64,000 bases of DNA from Vitellaria paradoxa (lineage: Eukaryota > Streptophyta > Magnoliopsida > Ericales > Sapotaceae), in contig CM034237.1 in assembly GCA_019916065.1 (NCBI GenBank), forward strand, positions 186,001 to 250,000, given 5' to 3'. Below, one piece after another: positions 36,094 through 47,120 of the stretch. A program made the translations under genes and the position numbers. Below the pieces are notes generated by a model. The model searched no databases. It was not told the DNA's origin and saw nothing but the letters and a program-made list of their open reading frames with translations. Numbering within the stretch: position 1 is the stretch's first letter; each line of letters opens with the position of its first letter.

Positions 36094-37672
36094 CTTTATA
36101 GGTATATATAAATATATCTATATATATAATGAGATTGCTAGCTCTCGATGCTCTGTACCATTTGGAAACACATTAAATATTGGCTTGCTTATATATATAT
36201 ATATATATACTATGATGGGCTAGGGGAGCTGTGATGGAAAAGGTTTTTGTTTTGTACTTCTCTATCTTCTTTGGAAGAGCCAATAATGGGGCTATAATAT
36301 ATATAATATAATAATTATATACCTCTTCTCCAAGAAATAAACTTCCGACTTTTCTACCGCACCAAGTCAAATTTAATACAGCGACCTATTCACAAAGAGT
36401 TAGATTATTTTTTTTTATAATTTATTATTATAAATTAATTTATTATTATAATAATGTAATTGGTTATCAATTAATTATTTTTAAAAATTTAAATTATTGA
36501 TAAAATTTACATTATAAAAATGTTATAATCATATGGTTATGATCGTAAATTCTAATAACGTATATAATATATATTTTTTTTCATTCTTGAATTATCCTTT
36601 GCTTAAGGGTGGTGCAAAATTTGCATGAGACAATTTCTGATTATTTTAGGGTTCACGAATCTCATTAATGTTTGAATTTTGATTGGGTAAGGGTCCCTTT
36701 AGAAACTAGTTAGACCAATTTTTTTTTTTAAGTTTTTTTTTCATCTTATTTGATTTTTTTAATAGATTTTAGACATACCATTCATACTCATTAAAAAATT
36801 ACAAAAAAAAAAAGATTAATTAAAAATACAAAATTTTACGTAAGGAAGAAAGAAGTTAATTTTTTTTAAATACCTTCATGAATTTTCTTATTTGAAAATA
36901 TTGTTTTGTAACTTTTGTTTTTTAATAAATGTAAGTAACTTGTCTAAAAATTATCCAAAAAAATAATAAATAAATTTTAATAAAAAATTTCATATATATA
37001 TATATATATAAACTTCCTACTTGGTTTCGAACCTGAGCCAATGCTAGATCAAGGTTACACCTCATAAAATGTTAACAAACAAAAGTGATACCTAAGTAAA
37101 AGGAGCCTTTTTGAAAAATTACAAAGCTTTATATGTGTATATATATTAATAAAAAATAAAAATACTAGACATATGCATATTCAAATAAATTGTAAATTAC
37201 ATAATCTTTCTGTTTAAAATTTTCAAATAAAGAACCAACTTTAAATATAATTCATGTAATCAACAGTTGGACGGATGGTAAATGACAATGGGAACTAAAA
37301 TATAATAAAAATCTATAAAATGCACAGTCACATTTACTAAAAACTAGTATATGAATACAAATTAAAACTTGGACAGCATATATAAGTTATATTATAATCA
37401 TTAAATAACGTTATATATATATAATAATAATAACACAACATTATAATTAAATAACACTGTCCCAACAAGAAAGTACAAAAACCACAAACAATCCTCTCTA
37501 GCAATAAATGTAAATAAACTGAATTATAAATATAAATGTGAAGTACCCCAAAGTGGATAATCATCATTTCTCCATCAGCTGAACTACTTAGAATGCCCAC
37601 TCTTGACTCCAAGTATAGTGCCTACAATGTAGTAGATGTAAGTGCGACAAAGTGGTATATGTAATAGAGTAA
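36094..37672. other. Upstream region of the CAD-like pseudogene and spacer
   Basis: Likely holds the former promoter. A TA-rich run at 36190-36210 lies about 100 bp upstream of the ATG. Further right it is AT-rich with TA microsatellites (about 36992-37010, 37408-37420). The minus-strand frame at 37337-37612 begins in a slightly GC-richer stretch, but I recognise nothing in it. Confidence 0.4.
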
Positions 37673-37809
37673 GGCTCTGTTTGAAAATTTGAAAATTGTT
37701 AAAAAATTAAAAATTTCTAAAAATTACATTTATTTTTTATTTTATTGTATAAATTATGAACTAACAATTCTTATCAAATTTTATCACTTTTCGTTACTTC
37801 AAATGCCCC
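37673..37809. mobile_element. Tourist-like MITE with TAA duplication
   Basis: A 137-bp element starting GGCTCTGTTTGAAAATT and ending CTTCAAATGCCCC, flanked by TAA (37670-37672 and 37810-37812). The ends are inverted repeats over about 15 bp. It is the clearest short member of the local MITE family. Confidence 0.7.
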
Positions 37810-37812
37810 TAA

Positions 37813-40287
37813 AACAAGTGCATATGTGCAGGTGTACATAGCAATTAATATATATTAACGTTTGAATAATCAGAATCCATTGAATATTAATAAATAATAA
37901 AATACAATTAATGCAAAATGGCTAATGCCAAGGCCACCACACCATCCACGTCTGCCCACAGACGCACCTCCACCACCATAACTATCCACCGCACTACCCA
38001 ACATCAATCCCTATATTCACCACACCAATATCTTGCAAATTTTAATTACCAAAAAAAAAAAAAAAAAGAGAAAGAAAGAAAGAAGAAGCATGCATTCGAA
38101 AGCTAAATTTAAAGGACATATTTCTCCAAAATTACTAACAAATTTTCAACAACTTACCATGGTAAAGAGAGATTTTAATTTATTTATGTAGATTTTTTTC
38201 TTTTTCCTCAAAGTTGATTTGAAAACTTATGAAAAACCCCTATCAAGCATGTCATGAACTGAAAATATTTGGAATAACATTCTCTACAAATCATCACAAT
38301 GGGGTCATCCTGGATTCTACAACATTTTCTTTCATTTGGCTAGTAATATTAAGAATAACAACAAAAGTTTTTCCCAAAATACAAAAATCACTTAGCAAAT
38401 TTGTACTAAAGAGTCGCTCCTACTAATTGGGGTTACCTTATGAAACACGCACCCGATTTCGGAGACGGATCTAAGACTTGATATCTGAAAAACATGGTTA
38501 AAAGATAATGCACAAATTGGGGCTTTTATTAGTTTTGAAAAAAATTTTAGAAGACCAGCCTTAAAGAATGTTTAAAACTTTTGATAAAATTACACTAGAC
38601 CTTTAAAGATTTTTTGATTGCCCCTCTCTGCCAACCCCTATTCTGTTTCTGCCTATACACTTGCTTAATCTACTTGTCAAGGGTTAACAAAACCCAAGTG
38701 AAACTCAAAAATCAAACCAAACCAAAAATTTTTAGTTCGGCTGGTTTGGTTTTTATTAAATTGGCTCGGTTCAATTTTTATTCTTCAACATTTTTAGTTC
38801 TTATATCAAATTTCTGATTAACATAAAAAATCAAATTTATTTTGATATGATTAATTTATATTTTTATTATATAAATTTTCTTTCAATATGGTAGCTTAAA
38901 TTTCATTATATAATTAGCATAAATTATTTAATAAAATGTTAATTTTGTCTACTTTGAGAGCCAAATAAAAATGTGTCCCACTCTTCAAATGACTTATTAA
39001 TTTATATAGACATGTTGTATTTCACGAGGAGATTAACATAATATATTTAGTTATTCAAAATGAGTAAAAAATGAATGAGAAAGATAACTTCAACGTGACA
39101 CACTTGCATAAGTGTTTATAAATAATCCCATATTGGAATAAAAAGAGATTAACTAAAATGATGTAGTTTTAATAAGAAATATATTTTATTAATATGATGT
39201 AATTTTAATAAGTGGTTATAGTATCCAAAACTTTATCGTTTTGAACAAGTTTTCTTCCCTGTTTGTTCAAAAACAAAAAACAAACATATAAGTTCATGAA
39301 TAGAAGTGATTGTTCCATTGGTGATTTTTTAAAACAATCACTTAGTTTCTATAAATTCATTCATCCGCATTAGATTTTCACTTAAATTTGTTTTCCTTTT
39401 CATTATTGCATTAGAAGAGTTTAATCATACAATGTGCTGCTTCGGTTCGCTATACAAATCGATTGTTATATTGGTTGTATTTTGTGGTCGATATTGTATT
39501 CTGGGAGGTAAACATCCAAGAAATCTAATAGCGTAGACAGAGAAATTTTTCTTAAGGAGGCAATGTCTAACATTAGCCTTGATCAATCAAATATTTTATT
39601 ATATCTAAGTGTTTTTTTTTTCAAATTTACTATTTCTTGTTTTAATTTAATTGTGACACAATAGATAGAAACATATCAGGATTAACATAAATAATTAAAG
39701 ATTGCTAAATTTTTTTTCTAAGATTAATTTATAATTATATAATTGAACACTTAATCCATAAGGAAAAGAAATATAATTATACATATATCTTATATATAAT
39801 GAAAGAGTCATATATAGTCAGTAGTTTGATAGATATACATGAGTAACAAGGTAGATATAATAATAAGCAAGAATCGAACCAAATCATAATAATACAGTTC
39901 AATTATTTATATGTAGATTTTGGTTGATTTGATTTTTTTGGAGTGCCACCATTAGCAGCCCTACTTTTTCTCTATGTATCTCAATTAACTTATGCATCCT
40001 ATGTTTTCTTCAAGTAATCTAATAATTTCTCCACACAACCCACAATTGCACCTAAAGTTTCAAAAATATTCATTGCTCTTTTAAAACCCTAAAAATATTA
40101 GAAATCCCAAATAATTTGAATTTCTATTTTCGGTACATACATGTCAAAGTTTTGCACTTGTTTCTATAATAGACTGTTGAAATGTTATATAGTCATTCCA
40201 AAAAAATATCAAAACGGCAAAAGCCTATTGCCATGTTTAATTTTTTGGGTAATTAGCTGCTAAAATGTTTCACTTATTTTGATGCGA
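37813..40287. other. Gene-free spacer
   Basis: No supported gene. Small plus-strand frames at 37918-38106, 38229-38426 and 38614-38817 show no conserved features. The part from 39230 to 39620 is richer in GC and has the feel of an LTR or leader sequence, but no partner repeat or target-site duplication was found. Confidence 0.4.
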
Positions 40288-40302
40288 AAGTGTTGAAAGT
40301 TT

Positions 40303-40408
40303 CTTTATTTTTTTTTTATTAGGTAAGCGGGGGAAGAGGGGAAACTCGAACCCGAGTCAAATGAGCGGGCAAGGAAGCTCTTAACCACTTGAGCCAAGGC
40401 CACGCTCC
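40303..40408 (-). mobile_element. tRNA-derived SINE with perfect 15-bp target-site duplication (family 1)
   Basis: Minus-strand copy starting GGAGCGTGGCCTTGGCTCAA. It has an A box (TTGGCTCAAGTGG), a B box (GGGTTCGAGTTTCC), then a body and an A-rich tail. AAGTGTTGAAAGTTT is repeated exactly on both sides (40288-40302 and 40409-40423). It matches the SINE at 22275-22386 over its whole body and is the less decayed of the two. Confidence 0.92.
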
Positions 40409-40423
40409 AAGTGTTGAAAGTTT

Positions 40424-41253
40424 ATATGATTAATTACTAATTTTTTCAGTAAGTAACTGTTGAAATTGTTTGATTTTTTCGGTAAGTACTTGTTGAAAAT
40501 GTATGTAATAAAATATGGAGGACAAAGAGATCATTTTTTATTAGAACATTTTGGTCCTAAGATAAGAAAATTTTAATTAAGCTGTAAAAAAAATAAGATT
40601 GTAAATAGTGGCACTCTTTTTTTAAATTGGAACCAACACTGCATGGAAAACAAAATATACATTGCTGCTAGTATGACTTATAACATTGTAAGGACTGTGA
40701 TAACACTTGCATCATGCTGGAGAACTACGAATGAATTGCGTGGACATGAAAGGTAGCTGCAAAGTTAAGATATCAAGAACTCATTATGGAAAGGGTAAAG
40801 CAATAGCCTAGCACATAATATATATAAAACAATGAATCAAAGTCCTATGAATCTTGAAGTCACTACTGGTGCGTGGAAAAGCTAAAAACACTTTTCACCT
40901 CACTGTGGGCACTAAGTTCCTCACAACAATTAGCCATTTGTGGGAGTTGATTAACTAAATACATAAATCACTTACTAATTAAGTGTGCGCTTGGCAACCA
41001 TAACTACCTACTCAACTTCTAACTGCTCAACTTTTTGCCTTTTTTCCAAAATAACCATATTTACCCTCTTACATTTTAGACTTCTTTTAAACTATTTAGG
41101 GAAAAAATTTCAAATTAACAAAAAAATAAAAAAGAGTTTTTTCCCCCTCCATAATAAAAAAAAAATACAACAAATGCAAAAAAGCTATGTTTGTTGCTTC
41201 CTAAACTCAGCCTAAGTTAAAATAATGCATACCTTGATGTTTTAATTCTCTTT
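40424..41253. other. 3' flank of the RLK pseudogene
   Basis: No coding signal. The stretch 40630-40950 is moderately GC-richer and could include former 3' untranslated sequence of the minus-strand RLK. The plus-strand frame at 40985-41215 appears to be chance. Confidence 0.4.
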
Positions 41254-43726
41254 TCAATTTGTGAGAAACTTGTACCTAATCTTCGTCAGTGTAGCTAGAA
41301 CACCCTTTATGTTCATCCTCTCTTGTGGTAAATCTGCAGAACATTTCAATGCTAATTTCATGATAGATGTTGCACACTCTAACTTTGTAGAATAGTGTAC
41401 TTATTCATCTGGCCCAGCAAGTTTGCATCCATAATTTCGAGAATTGCATTATTAGGTAGTGAATTTTCTATCCATTGCTTCATACTTGAATTTCCAGTAT
41501 CAAACATTGCATCAGTGGGCCTCCTCCCCATAAATGTTTCCATTAACATGATTCCATAACTATAAACATCACACCTCGTAGAAACTAATCCTTCAAATCC
41601 ATATTCTGCATCTTAAAATAAAATTGTGTTAGATATAAGAAATAATATTTTGATGAGAAAAAAGATAGTATAATTTACTTAAAGCTAACTTGAATTGAAA
41701 ATTTGTGCTAATTAAATTAGGAAAAACTGTGACCTAGGGCAATATAGCCTAACGTGGCAAGTGTCCTGGTTTGTATAATACTTTCTTCATCACCTATCAA
41801 CTTTGCAATGCCAAAATCACTCACATACCCAACCATATCTTCATCTAACAACACATTACTTGGCTTTATATCACAGTGAACCACCGGTATTGAGCAACCA
41901 TGGTGAAGATATTCCAAAGCACATGCCACATCCATCATTATGTCCAACCTTTGCAACATATTTAAAAAATAGTTCTAAGAATACAACCACTTCTCAAGAC
42001 TTCCATTAGACATGTACTCTAGAAGTAAGGTTTTGAATCCAAGTGTGGAACAACTGCTGATAACTTTGGTTAGATTTCGATGATGAATATTGCGTAATAT
42101 TTCACACTTCGTATCAAAACTCTTGAATGCGCCATCCAGTTGCAAATTGAATACTTTTACAGCCAAGATCATTCCATCTGAAAATCTTGCTTTATACACT
42201 GAACTAAAGCTCCCAATGCCAAGGAGGTTGTTTTCACTAAACATTTCAGTTGCTTATAAAATTTCACAGTATGCGACCCTTCTGTAACTTATTGGTGTCA
42301 ACAAATCAATTTCAGCTGGAATTTTTCTTTTTCTTCGACGTCTTATGAATGATATTATAAATGTTACAGCAAGGAATAGGAATCCGATTGGCAACAAAAT
42401 AAATACAATAAGCAATTTTTTTTTCATCCTCCTCAATTTATGGTTATGGCATAGTGGGACATGAAACCGAGGAGCTCCGCACAAAGCTTTATTTGACATA
42501 AAAGACTGGTATGTAAAGTTTGCAAAAGGTCCTTTATTTGGAATTTCTCCTATCAACATATTGAAAGATACATTAAAATACTCCAATTGTAAGAGTCCTT
42601 CTAACGACAAGAGAATCACACCCAAGAGTTTATTATGGGACAGATCTAAAAATTGTAAGTTTATCATGCTTCCAACCAAGGGAGAAATATCTTCACGTAG
42701 GCTATTATGATCTAAATAAAGACCAATTAAATTTTGTAGACCTCTAATAGCACTTGGTATTTCACCAGATAATTGATTCATGGACAAATTCAATTCGATT
42801 GCAATCTTTATCTTCCCAACTTCTGGTGATATGTATCCAATTAAAGAATTTGATGATAAGTCAATCTCCAAGATATCTGTAAGACTTCACAAGCTTGTAG
42901 GTATGGTAGAAGTTACATGGTTGGAATTTAGTTTGAGATATCTTAGAGATGTGGTCATATTATCCTTAAGCATGCTGGGATGGATCCAGAAAGCTTGTTT
43001 TCCTGCAAATATAAAGCACCCAAGTTCTCTAAATGACATAGATCAATTGGAACTGATCCTTGCAGATTATTATTGCTAAGGTTTAATTGTTGAAGTTTCA
43101 TCAATTTTTTGAATGTGATCGGAATGAATCCGGTCAAATTATTGCCAGGAAGATTCAAGTATATCAAATTGGTTAAATGACATCACTAGGAATGTTTTCC
43201 CTGATTCCACTTTCACTTGCTTCCATCTTTTCCATGGAAGCATAGAGATTTCCAATTGAATTCGGTAGGATGCCATTTAAAGGATTACCTGCAATCCCTA
43301 ATACTTTTAAATGTCTGCAATTTGTCAAGGAGGTGATGAAATTCAATTGTAGAGACAAAGAAGATTCATCCATAAAATTGTTTCCCGACAAGTTGAGACT
43401 TTGTAAGAGCTTTAAATTACCAAGGGAGTTGGGAATTGAACCACCAAACCTGTTAGGACTGAGGTTTAGGTGAGTGAGTTTAGAAGCATTTGAAATAGTG
43501 TCGGGGATCATCCCTTGGAGCATATTCATTCCAAGATAAAGTTCTCTAAGATGCGAAAACCCATATCCATCGGAAGATTGCCTGATAACTGATTTCCCAC
43601 AAGCGAAATTCCTTTAATCCTTAACATATTAAATATTGTTGCCGGAATAGGACCCCTTTGGTTGTTCATGTCCATTGATAGGAGTTCCATATTTTGAAGT
43701 ACACCAATTTCTTGGGGGTATTATAC
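41254..43726 (-). pseudogene. Non-RD LRR receptor-like kinase, 3' portion, decayed
   Basis: The C-terminal two thirds of an LRR-XII-type receptor kinase. An acceptor at 43727/43728 (TTTTTGGCAG|GTATAATACC) opens a phase-1 exon of about 15 LRRs (43726 to about 42500). A transmembrane helix follows (about 42380-42430, IVFILLPIGFLFLAV), then a basic stop-transfer stretch and the kinase domain (ATP-site LGIGSFSSVYKA; lysine in LAVKVF; catalytic loop VVHCDIKPSNVLL, which is HCD rather than HRD; DFG). A 128-bp intron (41606-41733) lies at the conserved site between the activation segment and EYGFEG; exon 41254-41605 finishes the C-lobe. Lesions include stops at 42254-42256, 41975-41977, 41401-41403 and near 42890, and frame breaks near 43712, 43560, 43170, 42955 and 41415. 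Exon 1 is not nearby. The orphan exon at 56590-56736 has the right phase to precede it. Confidence 0.92.
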
Positions 43727-44436
43727 CTGCCAAAAACATTGAAACCCACCAAATTGTGGCATAAGTTTGTAAGTAATGAGTGCGGCATAAGTTTGTAAGT
43801 AATGACTCTAAATTTGCATACAAATTAATAATTGAAAATAACAAATTAGTTTTATTCTTTATTTTTTCAATTCCTATAGAAAGTTCAGTATTGTAATTAA
43901 AAAAACAATGAACAGATCAACAATTATAAATAAATACAAAAAATAAAAAATAATTTTTTGGATTATTTGTTATAGATATGTACATTTTTATTTTTTTCAT
44001 TTTAAATAAAATATTCATATGCATTTAAATCAAGTTGAAGTGATTGGAGAATGAGCCGGTTTGGCTAAAGGGTTGGCTTCCAAAAATTGGAAAGCAAACT
44101 CTACTTATTTTTGTCAAAATCAATGTTAATCTTGCGGGTTATGGAATTCGATGCTGGCTCAGGAATTTTTAAGACATACATACAAGATTAATTTTCGAAC
44201 ATTTGCTCGTGAAAAAGTAATGTGAACCACATTTGCTACAAAAATAAGCCTCCCAAATTCTTTGGGCCATAAATCTACCATTAATTAAAAAATATTGTTA
44301 TATTTGATACATATATACTCGGTGTTATAAATTTTCAATAATCGTAAAAATGCATGTATCGGCTCAAGGAGATTTCGAGTACTTTGAAAGTCTTTATATT
44401 AAATTTGATGAAATGTATAGCTTTCTTAACATCCAT
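43727..44436. other. Intron or spacer right of the RLK pseudogene
   Basis: Probably the former intron upstream of the pseudogene exon. It contains an almost exact tandem duplication of a roughly 27-bp unit with GGCATAAGTTTGTAAGTAATGA at its core (about 43757-43806). Otherwise it is AT-rich and featureless up to the CAAAT target site of the next element. Confidence 0.45.
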
Positions 44437-44441
44437 CAAAT

Positions 44442-44631
44442 TGTTAAGTAATAAGCTTATCTTTCGTATAGTTTTCATATTAATTATGAAATATTTTATC
44501 ATAATTTTTTTTTTTTAAATTTGCATAGGTTTACAGGTTTTCCCTAGTACTATAACTAAAAATCTTGTCATTCATTGTAATACTCAAAATTAATTCAATT
44601 ATTTTTTAAATTCTTCTTGACTTTTCTGACA
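44442..44631 (+). repeat. 5' LTR of the non-autonomous element
   Basis: 190 bp. Shares with the right LTR the TTTTCATAT...GAAATATTTTA block, a T run, GGTTTTCCCTA, TTGTCATTCATTGTAATAC and AAAATTAATTCAATT. Divergence from the right LTR is large (roughly a quarter of positions by eye), so the insertion is old. Confidence 0.8.
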
Positions 44632-44689
44632 TGATATCAAAGCCATTTGAGCCTACATAGGTTAGACTCGTCAAATTCGGGCTAGTAGC

Positions 44690-45710
44690 ACTGTCACCTT
44701 TCTACTGCTGCTGCTAGCCGCCGGCAACCCAACCCATTCAATCCGACAACTTATCTCTGCGGTTTTCAATTCTCCCCCCTCACCACACCGCCCTCGCTAA
44801 CTGCTCCACTGCCCTGCTGACTGCTCAGCTTTTCCGCCAAACCTCGTCGCTGTCCCAATTCTTTTCGAGACAGCCCAATCAGGCACCGAATTCGCAGCAG
44901 CAACTCTGTCTTCTTGATGAATCTGTTCAGCTTCCACCATCATTACCACCGCAACATTTCAACCTCGTCGCCGGTCCTGAACGAGCAGTTTCAGCAGCCA
45001 CCGCTTCCCGGCCGTAATCAACCGCTCCCGGCCGCGGTCTACCTTCCGCAATTCACCACCATCATCAACGAAATCACTCTACCCAGCCTCTATCCTCCCC
45101 AGTCATCGTCGTCCCTTGTCCCGAAACCACAGCGACCTTCGTCTCTCTAGTCTCTTCTAACAATGCAACAAGGAGAGTACTCGTATTACCCGTACACTCC
45201 AAATCCCGGTTCAGATCCTAGCCTTAATCCAATCGATCATCACCTCGATCATTGGTACGCCTCTGCACCAACGTTCTCCACCAATTACTCTCATTCTGAT
45301 TATTCAACTTATCCTCCTTCATACTCTCCATATCCTCACCTTCCAGCGTCATCGCCGTTCACCGTAGCTTCAGTAACCGGCGGCTCTTGCATTTTCGGCG
45401 CCACTAAGCCCTATTCCGACGTTGCGGGTTTGATTGCCCTTTCAGCCTAGCCTCGGATTTGTGCTGCCATGGCTTCGATTGGAGGCAGCAAGGACCAACC
45501 GCCGCTGCCTGGTGATGTTTCCGACGCTGGTGCCGTCACTCAGACCAACGACCTTCCTTCTATAGTGATTTCCGAACATGAGGTGCCTTCTCCCTCACGC
45601 CCCGTCGCCGCCCAATTTGGCTCTCTGCCTCCCGGTTCAGCTCAATCCCTACCCGCCAAACGCTTATTCCAGCTCTTTCCTTTTCCTAAAAGCCTCCAAT
45701 AGCCTATTTT
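44690..45710 (+). other. GC-rich gene-like cargo inside the LTR element
   Basis: About 1 kb of near-balanced base composition in a window that is otherwise strongly AT-rich. Three short plus-strand frames follow each other: 44914-45150 (His/Pro/Ser-rich), 45163-45450 (MQQGEYSYYPYTPNPGS..., Tyr/Pro/Ser-rich, 95 codons) and 45469-45702 (MASIGGSKDQPPLPG..., 77 codons). The 45163 frame looks like the disordered N-terminus of a plant nuclear or RNA-binding protein and also ends in Ala-rich codons, but I do not recognise the family. It may be a captured host gene 5' end, or the degraded leader and gag of the element. I see no intron boundaries. Confidence 0.5.
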
Positions 45711-45713
45711 GAT

Positions 45714-45995
45714 GGGTTCAAGCGACTACAGTAAAAAAAATTCACTGTAATTTACTGTAGAGGTTGCAGTGAAAAATGAAGGGTTAAGATTTTTTACACT
45801 TTAATTTAATGGTTCTATTTTTAATATAATTAAAATTATTTTTTTATTTAAAATAGAAATTTAAAATTTTTGATTGGAATACAATCAATACAGAATATGA
45901 AAGATTACATATCATTAAAGTGTAGAATATCTTAACTTTTCATTTTTCACTGTAGCTCCTGCAGTGAATTTTTTCACTGCAATCCCCTTGAACCC
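45714..45995. mobile_element. MITE with 8-bp target-site duplication (hAT-like)
   Basis: A 282-bp element with long imperfect inverted ends (GGGTTCAAGCGACTACAGTA at the left; the right end, inverted, reads GGGTTCAAGGGGATTGCAGT). ATTTTGAT flanks both ends (45706-45713 and 45996-46003). The inverted repeat continues about 100 bp inward. Beyond the duplication, AAAGCCTCCAATAGC also occurs on both sides, which may be a longer local duplication. No coding capacity. Confidence 0.8.
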
Positions 45996-46389
45996 ATTTT
46001 GATGAGTCAAAAGCCTCCAATAGCTAAAATAAAAAAATAAAAAAAATACAAACCAACCAAATCACTCTTTTCTAAATTATTCTTTTCCAATTTATCATAT
46101 TCCCTAAATATCTCAATTTCCACATAACGTTCTCCCAACTCGCTCGGCAAGTATTCCCCGTTAATCTCTCTTATTTAGTTCCATGCGACTATTATTTAAT
46201 TTTCGTGAGCCTAATTTTATTTTCTTAATTTCTCATAATTAATTCCATGCAACTTGTACCCTTATTTAATTACCTGCAACTTTTCTTATTCCCTCCACCC
46301 ATTAACATTATTTTCTTCATTTCAATGCTTTTCTTTCCCAAAAGTTTTAATCCATAATAATAATAATAATAATAAAACCTCAATTGCTC

Positions 46390-46590
46390 TTTTAGAGATC
46401 TATTGTGCTTAAGTCTCTCCTATGGAGACTCCATTCCATCTCAGTCTCTCTGTTGAAAATCCCATTACGCCTCAATCTCTTTATTGAAGACCTTATTGTA
46501 CCTCAGTCTCTATTTTGGAAACCTCATTACTACTTCAATCTCTCTATTAGAGACCCAAGTCTTTTTGTTAGAGACCTCATTGTGCTTGAC
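46390..46590. repeat. 31-bp minisatellite
   Basis: About six diverged tandem units of roughly 31 bp with consensus parts GAGACCTCATTGTGC and TCAGTCTCTCTATTG. It lies inside the non-autonomous LTR element. It yields an open frame at 46405-46593 only because the unit lacks stops in that phase. Confidence 0.75.
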
Positions 46591-46910
46591 TAGCACTTCG
46601 GTTCTTTAACATACTTCTTTGTACCTTTACCTTTTTTAACACGCTTTCTTGCGCCTTCAACCATTCAACGCGTTTTTTTTTTCATCTCGGATGCTTCCAC
46701 ACGCCTCCCATAGTTCCACATGCCACTGTGACTTGCACTCACTTTTGTGCTACTACCCTTATCAAGATTCACCTTTAGTCAGTTCATTTGGTTCTTAGTC
46801 TCCAAACTTAAGTTGATTACTGCCTTACCTTCTTGAATTTAAGAGGGGATCGATAATAAGAAATATTGCAACATATCATCCATGTAGTTTCTCTATAATT
46901 AGGAAATATT

Positions 46911-47115
46911 TGTTAAGGAATATTGCAGCCTATTTTTCATATAATTTCCATATTAGTTAAGAAATATTTTACTAATTTGTATTGGTTTTTTTTTTTTTTA
47001 AATCTTGTATAGTTTATAGGTTTTCCCTAACAATATAAATAGGACTTTTGTCATTCATTGTAATACACCAAAATTAATTCAATTCTTTTTTGAAGCCTTT
47101 CTGGCTTTTCTAACA
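46911..47115 (+). repeat. 3' LTR of the non-autonomous element
   Basis: 205 bp. Contains a TATA-like AATATAAATAGG (about 47033-47044). The 60 bp just upstream (about 46850-46910) resemble the first 60 bp of this LTR, an internal duplication that makes the exact LTR start slightly uncertain, but TGTTAAG at 46911 agrees with the left LTR and with the CAAAT duplication. Confidence 0.8.
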
Positions 47116-47120
47116 CAAAT

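Larger units (their letters stand above)
44442..47115 (+). mobile_element. Small non-autonomous LTR retrotransposon with GC-rich cargo
   Basis: A 2,674-bp element. Diverged LTRs of 190 bp (44442-44631) and 205 bp (46911-47115) begin TGTTAAG and end GACA/AACA. CAAAT is duplicated exactly outside both ends (44437-44441 and 47116-47120). Directly after the left LTR is TGATATCAAAGCC (44632-44644), 11 of 13 bases identical to the initiator-Met tRNA complement used as primer site by plant copia elements. No gag, protease, integrase or RT is seen inside. The internal part holds an unusually GC-rich, proline/serine/tyrosine-codon-rich stretch (about 44690-45690), a nested MITE (45714-45995) and a minisatellite (46390-46590). 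Confidence 0.85.

Noticed and set aside
39230..39620. Possible LTR or leader-like region
   Set aside because: GC-richer and LTR-like in feel, but no partner repeat, TG...CA boundary or target-site duplication was found.
22275..40408. tRNA genes at 22.3, 27.8 and 40.4 kb
   Set aside because: Pol III boxes belong to SINEs: extra body, A-rich tail and target-site duplications, and no tRNA 3' half.
42090..43473. Plus-strand frames at 42090-42287, 42780-43079 and 43270-43473
   Set aside because: Antisense shadows of the RLK pseudogene.
46405..46593. 62-codon plus-strand frame
   Set aside because: Translation of the 31-bp minisatellite.
44437..47120. An ordinary host gene at 44.9-45.7 kb
   Set aside because: The frames are short, in several phases, without introns, and enclosed by LTRs with a CAAAT duplication.
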